Of a stretch of DNA of 18,847 nucleotides, positions 1 through 7,615 are shown in pieces; position 1 is the stretch's first letter, and every line of letters starts with the position of its first letter. The position numbers were made by a program, and so were the translations under genes. Source of the DNA: an uncultured Gammaproteobacteria bacterium (lineage in GTDB: Bacteria; Pseudomonadota; Gammaproteobacteria; Pseudomonadales; DT-91); assembly GCA_929200485.1 (NCBI GenBank), contig CAKMZU010000022.1, positions 1 to 18,847 of the forward strand. The letters run 5' to 3'. The notes below the pieces were generated by a model that was not told the DNA's origin, ran no database searches, and worked only from the letters and a program-made list of their open reading frames with translations.

Positions 1-622
1 AAAAAATCTCTATAGTGCCTGTGTTTAAAGGTGATCAAGTGAATAGAAGCATTCACCCTTTGGGTGAACACTACTATTTGCCAAAGTCTTTGCCTCATAT
101 GCACTCCAGAAGAGTTGTTGTTTTCAACTGCTTTTTTTAGGATAAAGGTAGCGATTAGCTCAGAAGCTAACGGCAGATTACCATTAGGCTTTTGGCTTCT
201 TCTTGGCTGCCCTTCTTTGCGCTGGACACTAGTGAGAACAAGCTGAGGAGACACAGATGGGTACTCTCTACCTGTCGTATTGTGCCAACAGCAGAGTCAA
301 ATTGCTCAAAAAAACAAACTAACGATTAACGCTCACTCTATGGTTTCAATGTTTGTCCTAGGCTGATTAATTGCATAGTTCAATGACAATGCTAAATAGC
401 CTGCCTGATTCTCAGCTTCAGACTTACAGTAGGCATTCAAAGCAAGGTGAGTTTCATGCTTATTCAGTATGAGGGGGGATCATGCGTTAGAAGAACTTAT
501 GTTTCTTCTGATTATATTGACTACACTCGACACCTGTCGAGCTGTATCAACTACATATAGTAAGTTGTGACGGGGGGGGGGGCGGTCTTGAAAAAACGCT
601 TATATTTGAACACTTAAATAAG
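1..622. other. Gene-free left end with hairpins and a G11 tract
   Basis: I see no convincing gene here. A 60-codon plus-strand frame (64-246) has no ribosome site and no recognisable motif. A minus-strand frame is open from about 297 to the window edge but has no start codon near its beginning and no family I recognise. Visible structure: a hairpin with 7-bp arms (52-58 and 62-68, loop of 3), a hairpin with 7-bp arms (489-495 and 503-509), a 16-bp palindrome (526-541) and a run of 11 G (572-582). The stretch sits just beyond the 3' end of a tRNA gene, a common place for integrated DNA to decay, but I see no integrase and no repeat of the tRNA end. Confidence 0.5.
526..541. repeat. 16-bp perfect palindrome
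   Basis: Two 7-bp arms, CTCGACA and TGTCGAG, flank a 2-base centre. On the minus strand a TATAAT hexamer lies at 511-516, so the palindrome would fall near the -35 position of a promoter reading left. It could be an operator, but no gene is visible in that direction inside the window. Confidence 0.4.
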
Positions 623-698
623 TGGTGCCCAGTCGCGGAATCGAACCACGGACACAGGGATTTTCAATCCCTTGCTCTACCGACTGAGCTAACTGGGC
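623..698 (-). tRNA. tRNA-Phe (GAA anticodon)
   Basis: The reverse complement folds as a full 76-nt tRNA with encoded CCA. The acceptor stem is GCCCAGT pairing with ACTGGGC, followed by discriminator A and CCA. The D arm carries the usual TAGCTCAG and GGTAGAGC, the anticodon loop reads TTGAAAA giving anticodon GAA, and the T arm contains GGTTCGATTCC. The GAA anticodon reads UUC/UUU (Phe). The gene stands alone behind its own promoter-like sequence (719-748) and downstream of yggX on the same strand. The 3' end overlaps a short CACTTA/TAAGTG inverted repeat (611-624), but there is no good T-tract terminator right after it. Confidence 0.97.
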
Positions 699-718
699 AT
701 GCTCAAACAAGTGGCGCG

Positions 719-748
719 TATTTAACCCCGTAATCTTTTTTGAGTCAA
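719..748 (-). promoter_or_regulatory. Promoter for tRNA-Phe
   Basis: On the minus strand TTGACT (743-748) is followed after 18 bases by TAAATA (719-724). A GC-rich CGCGCC discriminator comes next, a feature of stable-RNA promoters under stringent control. The expected start is about a dozen bases before the mature tRNA 5' end at 698. Hexamers and spacing are read directly; activity is inferred. Confidence 0.7.
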
Positions 749-794
749 CCCTAAAGGCCTATTTTTCTTAAAAAAATTAGTTACCTTTGTTTTC

Positions 795-1070
795 CTACGT
801 GTTTTCTTCAGGCACATAACCTTCCGCTTGATCGAAATCTTTACCTGAAAGGAAAAGATCCTGCTGCTGCTGAAGATATTTTCTTGCCGTCGGCTCCATC
901 ATATTTAACTGCTTTTCATTAATCAGTCGCGTTTGATGCGCCTGCCATTCCTCCCAAGCCTTTCGTGAGATATTCTCAAAAATCTCCTGCCCCTTCGGGC
1001 CTGGGAAAGGTGGTGTTGCCATTCCTTCAAGGTCTTGCTGATACTTTCGACAGAAAACCAACCGCGACAT
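795..1070 (-). CDS. yggX: Fe(2+)-trafficking / oxidative damage protection protein YggX
   Basis: A 91-residue protein, the usual length of the YggX family. It starts MSRLVFC with the conserved Cys7, followed by the family signatures [24 protein letters not shown] and the C-terminal EGYVPEE. The family is a small cytosolic protein linked to protecting Fe-S clusters from oxidants and to iron handling; its exact biochemistry is still debated. A plausible ribosome site, AAGGT, lies 8 bases before the ATG. It is the last gene of a minus-strand set panZ-mutY-yggX, 48 bp after mutY. The mutY-yggX pairing is conserved in gammaproteobacteria, and it makes sense because MutY itself carries a [4Fe-4S] cluster and both proteins deal with oxidative damage. 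Confidence 0.96.
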   Translation of the reverse strand: MSRLVFCRKYQQDLEGMATPPFPGPKGQEIFENISRKAWEEWQAHQTRLINEKQLNMMEPTARKYLQQQQDLFLSGKDFDQAEGYVPEENT

Positions 1071-1118
1071 AATTTGTACCTTTATACTAAATAATTGAAA
1101 TGCTGCGAGAGTAAAGTC

Positions 1119-2171
1119 CTACGACTCGGATTGCAACTTTTGAATAACCTTGGAAACCGGCGCTGCAAAGCCGATAGATTTAGGCTGGGCTGGATCAAAC
1201 CACTGCCCACCCAACACCTTCAGGCTCTTGGGTTTTTTAGCCAGCATCAATAGCTGAACAGAAATATCAAGATGGTAGTGACTAAAGGTATGTCTAAATA
1301 CAGAGTGGCCAGAAAGCTTTTCAGCATCAAGCTGATATTCATCACAAAAGTTTTTAAGGCCTTCCGCATCATCAAAATTCAAAAAACTGAACAGCCCAGG
1401 CCAAATGCCTTCCATTGATCGCTGCTTAACAAAGAACTGATTTTCACAGGAGAGAACCAACCAATGTGTTTGCTTAACCGGCATGACCTTTTTAGGTTTT
1501 TTCGCAGGGTACTTAGCGATAGTTTCTGTTTTATACGCTGAGCAATCTCGAACAAAAGGACATTCCGAACACGCAGGTCGACTTCTAGTACAAAGTGTTG
1601 CTCCTAAGTCCATTATTGCCTGAGAGAAATCATCCACTCGATCTGCTGGGGTATGTTTTTCAGCTATCGCCCAAAACTGCTTAAGAACATCGGCCTTACC
1701 GACCCAGCCATCAAGCGCATAAAGCCTGGCAACCACTCGCTTAACATTACCATCCAGGATAGCTGCTCGTTTTTTAAAACCCATCGATAATATAGCCCCT
1801 GCTGTTGATCGGCCAATACCCGGCAGTGTTTCAATCGATGCTTGAGTGTCAGGGAATTCACCGCCAAATTCATCCATGATCATTTTGGCTGCTTTATGTA
1901 AGTTTTTTGCGCGGCTGTAATAGCCAAGCCCTGACCAGTGATGCAATACTTCGTCAAGCTCTGCAGAGGCTAAACTTTTAACATCTGGAAAGCTCGCCAT
2001 AAACTTTTCATAATAAGGAATAACGGTCGCCACTTGCGTCTGCTGCAACATGACTTCAGATATCCAAACCCGATAAGGTATCTTATTCACCTGCCACGGC
2101 AAGGTTTTCCGGCCATGCTGATCAAACCAATCAAGCAAACGGTTCGAAAACTCACGTTTGGTTTTTATCAT
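1119..2171 (-). CDS. mutY: A/G-specific adenine DNA glycosylase MutY
   Basis: A 350-residue base-excision repair enzyme that removes adenine mispaired with 8-oxoguanine or guanine. The N-terminal part is the HhH-GPD glycosylase. Catalytic Glu39 lies in [11 protein letters not shown], the helix-hairpin-helix is [13 protein letters not shown] (116-128), and catalytic Asp140 is in ILDGNVKR. The [4Fe-4S] ligands are Cys194, Cys201, Cys204 and Cys210 with the exact C-x6-C-x2-C-x5-C spacing of MutY. Residues from about 230 onward form the NUDIX-like C-terminal domain that recognises 8-oxoG, including [12 protein letters not shown], matching the E. coli segment. The ATG overlaps the panZ stop as ATGA (2168-2171), so the two are probably translationally coupled. 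No key residue is missing. Confidence 0.97.
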   Translation of the reverse strand: MIKTKREFSNRLLDWFDQHGRKTLPWQVNKIPYRVWISEVMLQQTQVATVIPYYEKFMASFPDVKSLASAELDEVLHHWSGLGYYSRAKNLHKAAKMIMDEFGGEFPDTQASIETLPGIGRSTAGAILSMGFKKRAAILDGNVKRVVARLYALDGWVGKADVLKQFWAIAEKHTPADRVDDFSQAIMDLGATLCTRSRPACSECPFVRDCSAYKTETIAKYPAKKPKKVMPVKQTHWLVLSCENQFFVKQRSMEGIWPGLFSFLNFDDAEGLKNFCDEYQLDAEKLSGHSVFRHTFSHYHLDISVQLLMLAKKPKSLKVLGGQWFDPAQPKSIGFAAPVSKVIQKLQSES

Positions 2172-2578
2172 GTCTCAAATGTCTTTGCTTTATGAACCCA
2201 ACTGTCTTCAACTCTCTGAAAGCCAAGTTGTGCGAGCAATTGCTCCAACGCCATTTGTGAATCGATATCATGCGGTGCTATCAGATGACAATCGACCGTC
2301 AACTGATTTAAGAACTGTCTGAGCATATCTCTGGCTACATGGCGATTTCGTGTGACCTTCCGTACACACAAATAAACGATAACCACATGGCTGCCTTTAT
2401 CTGCCACTTCAAACGCCCCGAGCAAACGATCATTAAACCGACCTGCAAAAATATCCCCCTTGGCTTTATCCAATGAAAATGGCTGACCTTCATGCAGTGG
2501 ATAATCTGCATATATTTTTTTAAGGTCAATGAGATCCTGCTCGGTTGGCTCGGAAATTTTTTCCAGAAAGACTGGCAT
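2168..2578 (-). CDS. panZ: PanZ/PanM-family acetyl-CoA sensor (GNAT fold)
   Basis: A 136-residue GNAT-fold protein. In E. coli PanZ (PanM) binds acetyl-CoA and the aspartate decarboxylase zymogen PanD, promoting its maturation and regulating beta-alanine and pantothenate synthesis. The assignment rests on segments that line up with the E. coli protein: [25 protein letters not shown], the [17 protein letters not shown] acetyl-CoA-binding stretch with its R-x-R-x-V pyrophosphate loop equivalent, and a C-terminal LAQLGF...W. A ribosome site, AAGGG, stands a few bases before the ATG. It is first in the minus-strand operon and overlaps mutY by 4 bases. It could be another small acetyltransferase, but the fit to PanZ is good. 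No panD is visible here. Confidence 0.78.
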   Translation of the reverse strand: MPVFLEKISEPTEQDLIDLKKIYADYPLHEGQPFSLDKAKGDIFAGRFNDRLLGAFEVADKGSHVVIVYLCVRKVTRNRHVARDMLRQFLNQLTVDCHLIAPHDIDSQMALEQLLAQLGFQRVEDSWVHKAKTFET

Positions 2579-2715
2579 AGTCGCCCTTAACTTTTGCTCT
2601 CTCGAAGACTGACCACCGCCAGCCCCACAATGAATAATGAAAGGCCACCATCATAAAAAAAATCGAATTAAATGTCTCGATTCAAAACCCGGTTGATGGT
2701 TATTTTTATCTGGCT

Positions 2716-2724
2716 TGGTATAAT
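2716..2724 (+). promoter_or_regulatory. Extended -10 promoter for the his genes
   Basis: A perfect TATAAT (2719-2724) is preceded by TG and one base, forming an extended -10. TTGATG (2693-2698) is a possible -35, but its spacer of 20 bases is long; extended -10 promoters depend less on the -35. Transcription would start near 2731, leaving a leader of about 27 nt before hisB. No attenuator-like leader peptide rich in His is visible. Confidence 0.65.
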
Positions 2725-2757
2725 GAAAAATTGTGTTCATCCAAGTAATCCATTCTC

Positions 2758-3351
2758 ATGTCAGACAGAACCGCCTCCATTACTAGAGACACCCTGGAAA
2801 CCCAAATTACTGCAAGCATTAATCTGGACGGGTCAGGCTCAGCCAAATTTGATACCGGTGTGCCTTTCCTTGAGCACATGATGGATCAAATTGCCCGTCA
2901 TGGCTTGATTGATTTAGACATTAAAGCCTGCGGCGACACCCACATTGATGATCACCATACCGTTGAAGACATTGGTATCACTTTAGGTCAGGCTTTTGAT
3001 AAGGCCGTCGGCGATAAAAAAGGCATCACCCGATACGGCCATGCCTATGTTCCGCTAGATGAAGCACTCTCTCGCGTGGTCATCGACTTTTCAGGCCGAC
3101 CAGGCCTTGAATTTCACTGTGATTTTACCAGGGCAAGCGTTGGCGGATTCGATGTCGATTTGTTTATTGAGTTTTTCCAGGGCTTTGTCAATCACGCAAA
3201 AGTCAGCCTGCACATAGACAATATCCGAGGCAAAAATACTCACCATCAAATAGAAACCATTTTTAAAGCGTTTGGGCGCGCCCTTAGAATGGCGGTTAGC
3301 ATGGATGAGCGAGCTGCTGGCCAAATGCCATCAACCAAAGGCTGTCTATAA
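2758..3351 (+). CDS. hisB: Imidazoleglycerol-phosphate dehydratase HisB
   Basis: A 197-residue monofunctional dehydratase (histidine pathway, imidazoleglycerol-phosphate to imidazole-acetol phosphate) with the normal length of the single-domain form. It lacks the N-terminal histidinol phosphatase fused in enterobacteria. The metal-binding repeats are intact: [10 protein letters not shown] at 62-71 and T-H-H-Q-I-E at 161-166, and the C-terminus ends in the family's PSTKGCL. The ATG directly follows the leader without a clear Shine-Dalgarno. It is first of the plus-strand cluster and divergent from panZ. A 141-bp gap separates it from hisH, longer than expected inside an operon. Confidence 0.97.
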   Translation: MSDRTASITRDTLETQITASINLDGSGSAKFDTGVPFLEHMMDQIARHGLIDLDIKACGDTHIDDHHTVEDIGITLGQAFDKAVGDKKGITRYGHAYVPLDEALSRVVIDFSGRPGLEFHCDFTRASVGGFDVDLFIEFFQGFVNHAKVSLHIDNIRGKNTHHQIETIFKAFGRALRMAVSMDERAAGQMPSTKGCL

Positions 3352-3360
3352 CTTTTATTT

Positions 3361-3392
3361 AGAGCATCACTATTCATTAATATTGATGCTCT
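3361..3392 (+). terminator. Inverted repeat between hisB and hisH
   Basis: Perfect 9-bp arms AGAGCATCA (3361-3369) and TGATGCTCT (3384-3392) enclose a 14-base AT-rich loop 10 bases after the hisB stop. No T-run follows on the plus strand, so it is at best a weak or processing-type stem-loop, perhaps lowering expression of hisH relative to hisB or stabilising the hisB 3' end. Structure is seen; role is inferred. Confidence 0.4.
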
Positions 3393-3492
3393 GTAGAGGA
3401 TATTAAAGCTTTCCCTTATTAAAAATGTCTATTTTGTCTATTACTGAAATAGTCATAATGCAAAAGCAATTATTAGAGGTGCCCTTTCATCT

Positions 3493-4134
3493 ATGTCAAA
3501 ACAACATATCGCTATTATTGATTATGGCATGGGTAATCTTCACTCGGTTGCCTCGGCCATTAGGCATGTGGCTGAAGACTCACATATCAGCGTCAGCAGC
3601 GACAAAGAAGACATTATCAATGCTGACCGCGTTATTTTACCCGGTGTCGGTGCCATTCGAGATTGCATGAAAAGCATTATCGACAATGGCATACCGGACA
3701 TTGTTGAAACGGTCATTCAGCAAAAGCAGCCATTGCTTGGCATCTGTGTCGGCATGCAGGTGTTATTAAGCCACAGTGAAGAAAATAACGGGGTCGACTG
3801 CCTCAACCACTTTCAAGGCAACGTAAAGCGATTCCCAGCTGACGCAAAAGATAATGATGAGCCGATTAAAGTTCCTCATATGGGCTGGAATCACGTGCAG
3901 AAATGCCAAGAACACCCTTTGTGGGATGGCATTGCTTCAGATACTCGCTTTTATTTTGTCCACAGTTATTACGCTGATGTATTGGAAACTCACTGCATTG
4001 GCGAAACCCGTTATGGTTTGCCTTTCGCAGCCATGCTGGCAAAAGATAATATTGCTGCCGTGCAATTTCATCCAGAAAAAAGCCATGTTGCAGGCCTCCG
4101 CCTGCTCCGTAACTTCACTAACTGGAGAGTGTAA
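3493..4134 (+). CDS. hisH: Imidazole glycerol phosphate synthase, glutamine amidotransferase subunit HisH
   Basis: A 213-residue class I glutamine amidotransferase that makes ammonia from glutamine for HisF. The N-terminus has the family DYGMGNLHS, the oxyanion strand has PGVGA, and the catalytic triad is visible: Cys85 in LLGICVGMQ, then His193 and Glu195 in QFHPEKSH. The start ATG has an AGAGGT-like ribosome site 12 bases upstream; the N-terminus matches the family from residue 5. hisF begins 2 bases after the hisH stop, fitting the 1:1 heterodimer. In many gammaproteobacteria hisA lies between these two genes; here it does not. Confidence 0.97.
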   Translation: MSKQHIAIIDYGMGNLHSVASAIRHVAEDSHISVSSDKEDIINADRVILPGVGAIRDCMKSIIDNGIPDIVETVIQQKQPLLGICVGMQVLLSHSEENNGVDCLNHFQGNVKRFPADAKDNDEPIKVPHMGWNHVQKCQEHPLWDGIASDTRFYFVHSYYADVLETHCIGETRYGLPFAAMLAKDNIAAVQFHPEKSHVAGLRLLRNFTNWRV

Positions 4135-4136
4135 CC

Positions 4137-4910
4137 ATGGCACTAGCGAAACGTATTATTCCTTGTCTTGACGTTGACAACGGGCGTGTTGTTAAAGGCG
4201 TTCAGTTTGTAGACATTAAAGATGCAGGCAACCCGGTTGAAGTTGCCAAACGTTACAATGAAGAAGGTGCAGATGAAATCACCTTTTTAGATATTTCTGC
4301 CACACATGAAGGCCGAGACACGACGATCCATATGGTTGAACAAATCGCTGACGAAATTTTTATTCCTCTGACTGTTGGCGGCGGTATTCGAACTATCGAA
4401 GATATTCGCAATATGCTAAATGCTGGCGCCGACAAAGTGGGCATTAATAGCGCCGCGGTCAAGGATCCCGAATTTGTTAAAGCAGCTGCCGATCGTTTTG
4501 GCTCTCAATGCATTGTCGTTGCCATTGACGCCAAAAAAGTTTCCAAAGAAAACGAATCAGATCGATGGGAGATTTTCACTCATGGTGGCCGAAAGCCAAC
4601 AGGTATTGATGCTGTCGGCTGGGCTGAAAAAATGGTTTCTTACGGTGCCGGCGAAATTCTATTGACCAGTATGGATAGAGACGGCACAAAGAATGGCTTT
4701 GATTTGAACTTAACCCGCGCTATCAGCGAGAGCGTCAGTGTACCTGTCATTGCCTCAGGCGGCGTTGGCAATCTTGATCATTTAGTTGATTGCGTTAAAA
4801 AAGGCAAAGCCGATGCTGTTCTTGCCGCAAGTATTTTTCACTTTGCCGAATATAGCATCCCCCAAGCCAAAGCCTATATGGCCGAACGAGGTGTTGAAGT
4901 CAGATTCTAG
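4137..4910 (+). CDS. hisF: Imidazole glycerol phosphate synthase, cyclase subunit HisF
   Basis: A 257-residue (beta/alpha)8 barrel that uses HisH-derived ammonia to convert PRFAR into imidazole glycerol phosphate and AICAR. General acid/base residues are present: Asp12 in IIPCLDVD and the second Asp in VVAIDAKK (about 131). The phosphate-binding loops VGGGIRT and IASGGVG are intact, and the C-terminus EVRF is typical. A GGAG ribosome site lies at the end of hisH, 9 bases before the ATG. It appears to close the his cluster. A T7 stretch follows at about 4931-4937, with only a 4-bp stem before it. Confidence 0.97.
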   Translation: MALAKRIIPCLDVDNGRVVKGVQFVDIKDAGNPVEVAKRYNEEGADEITFLDISATHEGRDTTIHMVEQIADEIFIPLTVGGGIRTIEDIRNMLNAGADKVGINSAAVKDPEFVKAAADRFGSQCIVVAIDAKKVSKENESDRWEIFTHGGRKPTGIDAVGWAEKMVSYGAGEILLTSMDRDGTKNGFDLNLTRAISESVSVPVIASGGVGNLDHLVDCVKKGKADAVLAASIFHFAEYSIPQAKAYMAERGVEVRF

Positions 4911-4952
4911 GATCTTTTCAAGTATCGCACTTTTTTTGCTTAGGAATTTTTC

Positions 4953-4980
4953 TTTACGAAACTTATTCAAGTTTTATACT
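4953..4980 (+). promoter_or_regulatory. Promoter for the exported ATP-grasp-like gene
   Basis: TTTACG (4953-4958) and TATACT (4975-4980) are separated by 16 bases, a close match to the sigma-70 pattern. The predicted start is about 4987, a short distance before the gene's likely ATG at 5018. It implies this gene is transcribed separately from hisF. Confidence 0.55.
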
Positions 4981-5017
4981 CTAACTAAGAAAGTTTCTTT
5001 TCTTGAAAATCTATCGA

Positions 5018-6574
5018 ATGCCAAAAATATTTTATTGTTTATTTATCGGCTGTTGTCTAGCAGCCAATAGTTTTAGCGCAATTAAAAAAACAGACTTTAC
5101 CGACCTCTCTCAAGTCTGCTTTATGAATAACACTAAAAATTTCAGTTTCTACACACCTCATACAACGACTATTTTCATAGTTAATGACGGCTCCCCATCA
5201 ATCGACTTTATTTATGAACTTCAAAAACAACGAGACCATTCGAACTATTCAAACACTCAAAATATCGTTGAGTTTGACCCAAATAGCCCAGCAATAAAAA
5301 TTAACAATGATGCTTATTCACCCTCAAAACATGATTTAAAACGTATTATCACTTGTGATTTTATCGGCAGCATGGGAATGCATGGAGGGACGTATATACA
5401 AAACATTCTCTCTAAACACTATGGAATAGATCTTGAACTCATAGCTGACAAAAAAACAAACGCCCTACTTGAATCAAAGACGAATACTCAAGAAGCCATT
5501 AATCGTTTATATGCGAAGTATGCAAAAGACCAAAAAATGATGGGCTACATGGATAAATTTCTGATTAAAGGCGGGTTGATAGATAATGAATCAACATTGA
5601 TCGCCGCGTTAAAAAATAACCAGTCAAAGGGTATTGTTTTTAAAACACCAAAGGGATGTCAGGGTGCAGGCGTTATCGTTGTCCCTCCAAAGGACATTCA
5701 GTCAATTCTAAAAGGTTATGATGCCAAACTCTCACCAACGGAATATCTGAAGCCAATCAAATATCATCAAAAAGTCTATGACCACTTAGTTAATAACAAA
5801 CAACTAGCCTGGCAAACACGCATCCCACCTGAAGACTATCATGCAGAAAGGGGATTGCAATTTAATCTCAATAAAACCATTACTCCATTCTTTACAACCT
5901 ACAGCGTTGTCGTGCCACCATTCGAATTAATTGACCATTATGGCAATGAAAGCCTTGCGTCATTATTTACCAACTTAACACCTGAAGAGAAAAGCTACTT
6001 TGATAGAATCTTGCATGAACTATTAGATGAAAAAGCTAAATTGGGCGGAGAAGGTATAACCGGAATTTTTGATAAGAAAATACAGCTTAGAAGCTTTGAC
6101 AGCAGCGCCTTCATCATGAAAAACAAGGGAAAAACGTACCCTAAAATCTATGAGTTTAATACTCGATTATCCGCCACGGCATCACTAATGGAAGCCGCTC
6201 AACATGACATTAAGAGCAAAATTGGCAACAATCAGGGGCATATTTGGCCAATGACCCCATTTATTCCATTACCCGATAACATTCCGCCTAGCGAGTTAGC
6301 CCACATACTTATTGAAGTCCTGGAAGAATTCAGAGTCATGAACCCAAACTATCATATTGATATTGGACGAGCCCAACAGTCTCATAACCTAAGTTCCATT
6401 AGAGTCTATTTACACGTTCGACCTGCACCTCAGATTCAGGACGCATTCTGGCAACGTGAATCCTGGCGTTTTAGTCAGATGCTTTATAATGAAGTCAATC
6501 GATATATGAAAGAGAATTACGTTAAACCATCAGATTTACAACCAACAGACTTAGCTCAAAAAGCTACTGAGTGA
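5018..6574 (+). CDS. Predicted exported ATP-grasp-like protein, function unknown
   Basis: I do not recognise a named family. From the ATG the protein has 518 residues; an in-frame TTG at 5003 would add five, and neither start has a clear ribosome site. The N-terminus (MPKIFYCLFIGCCLAANSFS) looks like a Sec signal peptide, cleavable after SFSA. Two segments resemble ATP-grasp ligases. FKTPKGCQGAGVIVV (213-227, counting from the TTG) resembles the nucleotide loop with its strand lysine. YEFNTRLSATASL (383-395) resembles the acidic/Asn magnesium-binding strand usually seen as E-x-N-x-R. A charged helical region ends the protein. ATP-grasp enzymes join a carboxylate to an amine or thiol through an acyl phosphate in the cytoplasm, so a signal peptide is odd: this could be a membrane-anchored cytosolic enzyme, a non-catalytic relative, or an exported effector. 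Its 3' end overlaps the convergent peptidase gene by 11 bp. Confidence 0.6.
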   Translation: MPKIFYCLFIGCCLAANSFSAIKKTDFTDLSQVCFMNNTKNFSFYTPHTTTIFIVNDGSPSIDFIYELQKQRDHSNYSNTQNIVEFDPNSPAIKINNDAYSPSKHDLKRIITCDFIGSMGMHGGTYIQNILSKHYGIDLELIADKKTNALLESKTNTQEAINRLYAKYAKDQKMMGYMDKFLIKGGLIDNESTLIAALKNNQSKGIVFKTPKGCQGAGVIVVPPKDIQSILKGYDAKLSPTEYLKPIKYHQKVYDHLVNNKQLAWQTRIPPEDYHAERGLQFNLNKTITPFFTTYSVVVPPFELIDHYGNESLASLFTNLTPEEKSYFDRILHELLDEKAKLGGEGITGIFDKKIQLRSFDSSAFIMKNKGKTYPKIYEFNTRLSATASLMEAAQHDIKSKIGNNQGHIWPMTPFIPLPDNIPPSELAHILIEVLEEFRVMNPNYHIDIGRAQQSHNLSSIRVYLHVRPAPQIQDAFWQRESWRFSQMLYNEVNRYMKENYVKPSDLQPTDLAQKATE

Positions 6575-7250
6575 AAAATTGATAATATCTGCCACTTTCA
6601 GCAATCAATCGTTCATTGAGCTTCAAGGGGTGAGTCTCCCATAGACTTTCCAATAAACTCGGAGAGAGATGCTTAAGCAATTTCTCTGCCTCTTGTCTGA
6701 AACTTAAATGCCATCGCTCAGGCGCCACGGTTTGACTCCTCTCTTTAAAGGGTCGATAAAAACCAAAGGCGTTATTATTATTTATTTGCTCATCCAGCCA
6801 TTCATGCATAGGAGCAAAAGGGCCTCCGGCCTCAACCTCAAAGGGTTCAAGCAGGACAGCATCTTTACTCATCACATTGGCATCATAAATATCAATGTCG
6901 GTACCTAAATGATGACGAGACAATCCGGGAATGGCTGAAAAGCGAATAATTGCAGCGATTTTTTGTTCATCACTGAGCTGATTTAAATCGATTGTTTTCC
7001 CATCATCGTCATGGACTTTCCTTGCACCATCAAGCTTTCCTTCCCAAATGACTTTTTGGCGGTCATAGCCTCGATAAGCACTGATCAAACAAAGATCAAA
7101 ACCTGCACTTTGAGCTGCCACTTTTAACTTTTTATAAGCGTCAAGCGTTTGAGACTCGAGAAGAAATTGAGAGCCACCTTCATCATAGTGTAATAAATGC
7201 TCAGTAGTTAGACCAAGCACACGTTTTTGACTCTCACTGAACTCACTCAC
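6564..7250 (-). CDS. M15-family (VanY-like) D,D-carboxypeptidase
   Basis: A 228-residue zinc peptidase of the VanY/LdcB group, which trim D-Ala or other C-terminal residues from peptidoglycan peptides. The family signature S-x-H-x-x-G-x-x-x-D appears as S111-R-H113-H-L-G116-T-D-I-D120, giving ligands His113 and Asp120. The third ligand His181 and catalytic Glu178 are in ERWH. ISAYRGYDRQ (56-65) is the conserved substrate-loop region. There is no signal peptide, although most relatives act outside the membrane, so it may be cytosolic or exported otherwise. The start is GTG at 7250 with AGGT seven bases upstream; no in-frame ATG fits better. It is divergent from the TfoX-like gene across a 77-bp gap holding a palindrome. 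Confidence 0.87.
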   Translation of the reverse strand: MSEFSESQKRVLGLTTEHLLHYDEGGSQFLLESQTLDAYKKLKVAAQSAGFDLCLISAYRGYDRQKVIWEGKLDGARKVHDDDGKTIDLNQLSDEQKIAAIIRFSAIPGLSRHHLGTDIDIYDANVMSKDAVLLEPFEVEAGGPFAPMHEWLDEQINNNNAFGFYRPFKERSQTVAPERWHLSFRQEAEKLLKHLSPSLLESLWETHPLKLNERLIAESGRYYQFFTQ

Positions 7251-7266
7251 AATCTGTACCTATTTT

Positions 7267-7281
7267 CATACCAATGGTATG
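7267..7281. promoter_or_regulatory. Candidate operator palindrome between divergent genes
   Basis: CATACC-AAT-GGTATG is a perfect 6-bp inverted repeat with a 3-base centre. It lies 16 bp upstream of the M15 peptidase start and about 8 bases before a TATAAA hexamer (7289-7294) pointing at the TfoX-like gene, so it would sit over that promoter's -35 area. The placement suits a dimeric regulator acting on both genes; the binding protein is unknown. Confidence 0.4.
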
Positions 7282-7327
7282 ATTTCTTTATAAAGGTAAT
7301 AAAAATAATAACGAAAAACGGCTTTTC

Positions 7328-7603
7328 ATGACCGACAATTTACTTGAACTCAAAAACATTGGGAATACCTCGGCTCACTGGTTAAAAACCGTAGGCATAA
7401 CTACCCCAGAGCAATTGCAGGCTATAGGTCCTGTTGGTGCATATAAACGCATACAGGAGCGTGGTATAAAAACCTCAAAAGTATTATTGTATGCACTATA
7501 CGGCGCATTGGAAGATATTTACTGGAGCGATATTCCAGAAAGTAAAAAAACAGAGCTAAACGCAGCAGCCAATCAGCCACAAGAAGAAGCCTTGGCCGAT
7601 TAA
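7328..7603 (+). CDS. TfoX C-terminal-domain protein
   Basis: A 91-residue protein consisting of the TfoX/Sxy C-terminal domain alone. The family pattern is clear: L-x-x-L-K-N-I-G-N-T-S-A-H-W-L at 6-20, then VGITTPEQLQAIG, GAYKRIQ, and LLYALYGALEDIYW. This domain is helical and helix-hairpin-helix-like. In Sxy/TfoX it follows an N-terminal domain and serves competence gene activation with CRP, but stand-alone versions are common and mostly uncharacterised, so a competence role should not be assumed. It starts at ATG without an evident ribosome site. The Rieske gene follows 12 bases after its stop, suggesting a two-gene unit. Confidence 0.85.
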   Translation: MTDNLLELKNIGNTSAHWLKTVGITTPEQLQAIGPVGAYKRIQERGIKTSKVLLYALYGALEDIYWSDIPESKKTELNAAANQPQEEALAD

Positions 7604-7615
7604 CTTATTTTATTG

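Noticed and set aside
64..246. 60-codon plus-strand frame in the left end
   Set aside because: No ribosome site, no family resemblance and no neighbours; the opposite strand is equally open.
1..297. Minus-strand frame open for about 98 codons to the window edge
   Set aside because: It begins after a stop without a suitable start codon and I recognise no motif; it could be a gene remnant but cannot be supported.
759..780. Terminator after yggX
   Set aside because: Only an AT-only stem is present with no clean T-tract; not distinguishable from AT-rich background.
3425..3670. 81-residue ORF between hisB and hisH
   Set aside because: Mostly overlaps hisH in another frame and has no independent support.
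4921..4940. Intrinsic terminator after hisF
   Set aside because: The stem before the T7 run is only 4 bp (AAGT/ACTT), too weak to list as a terminator.
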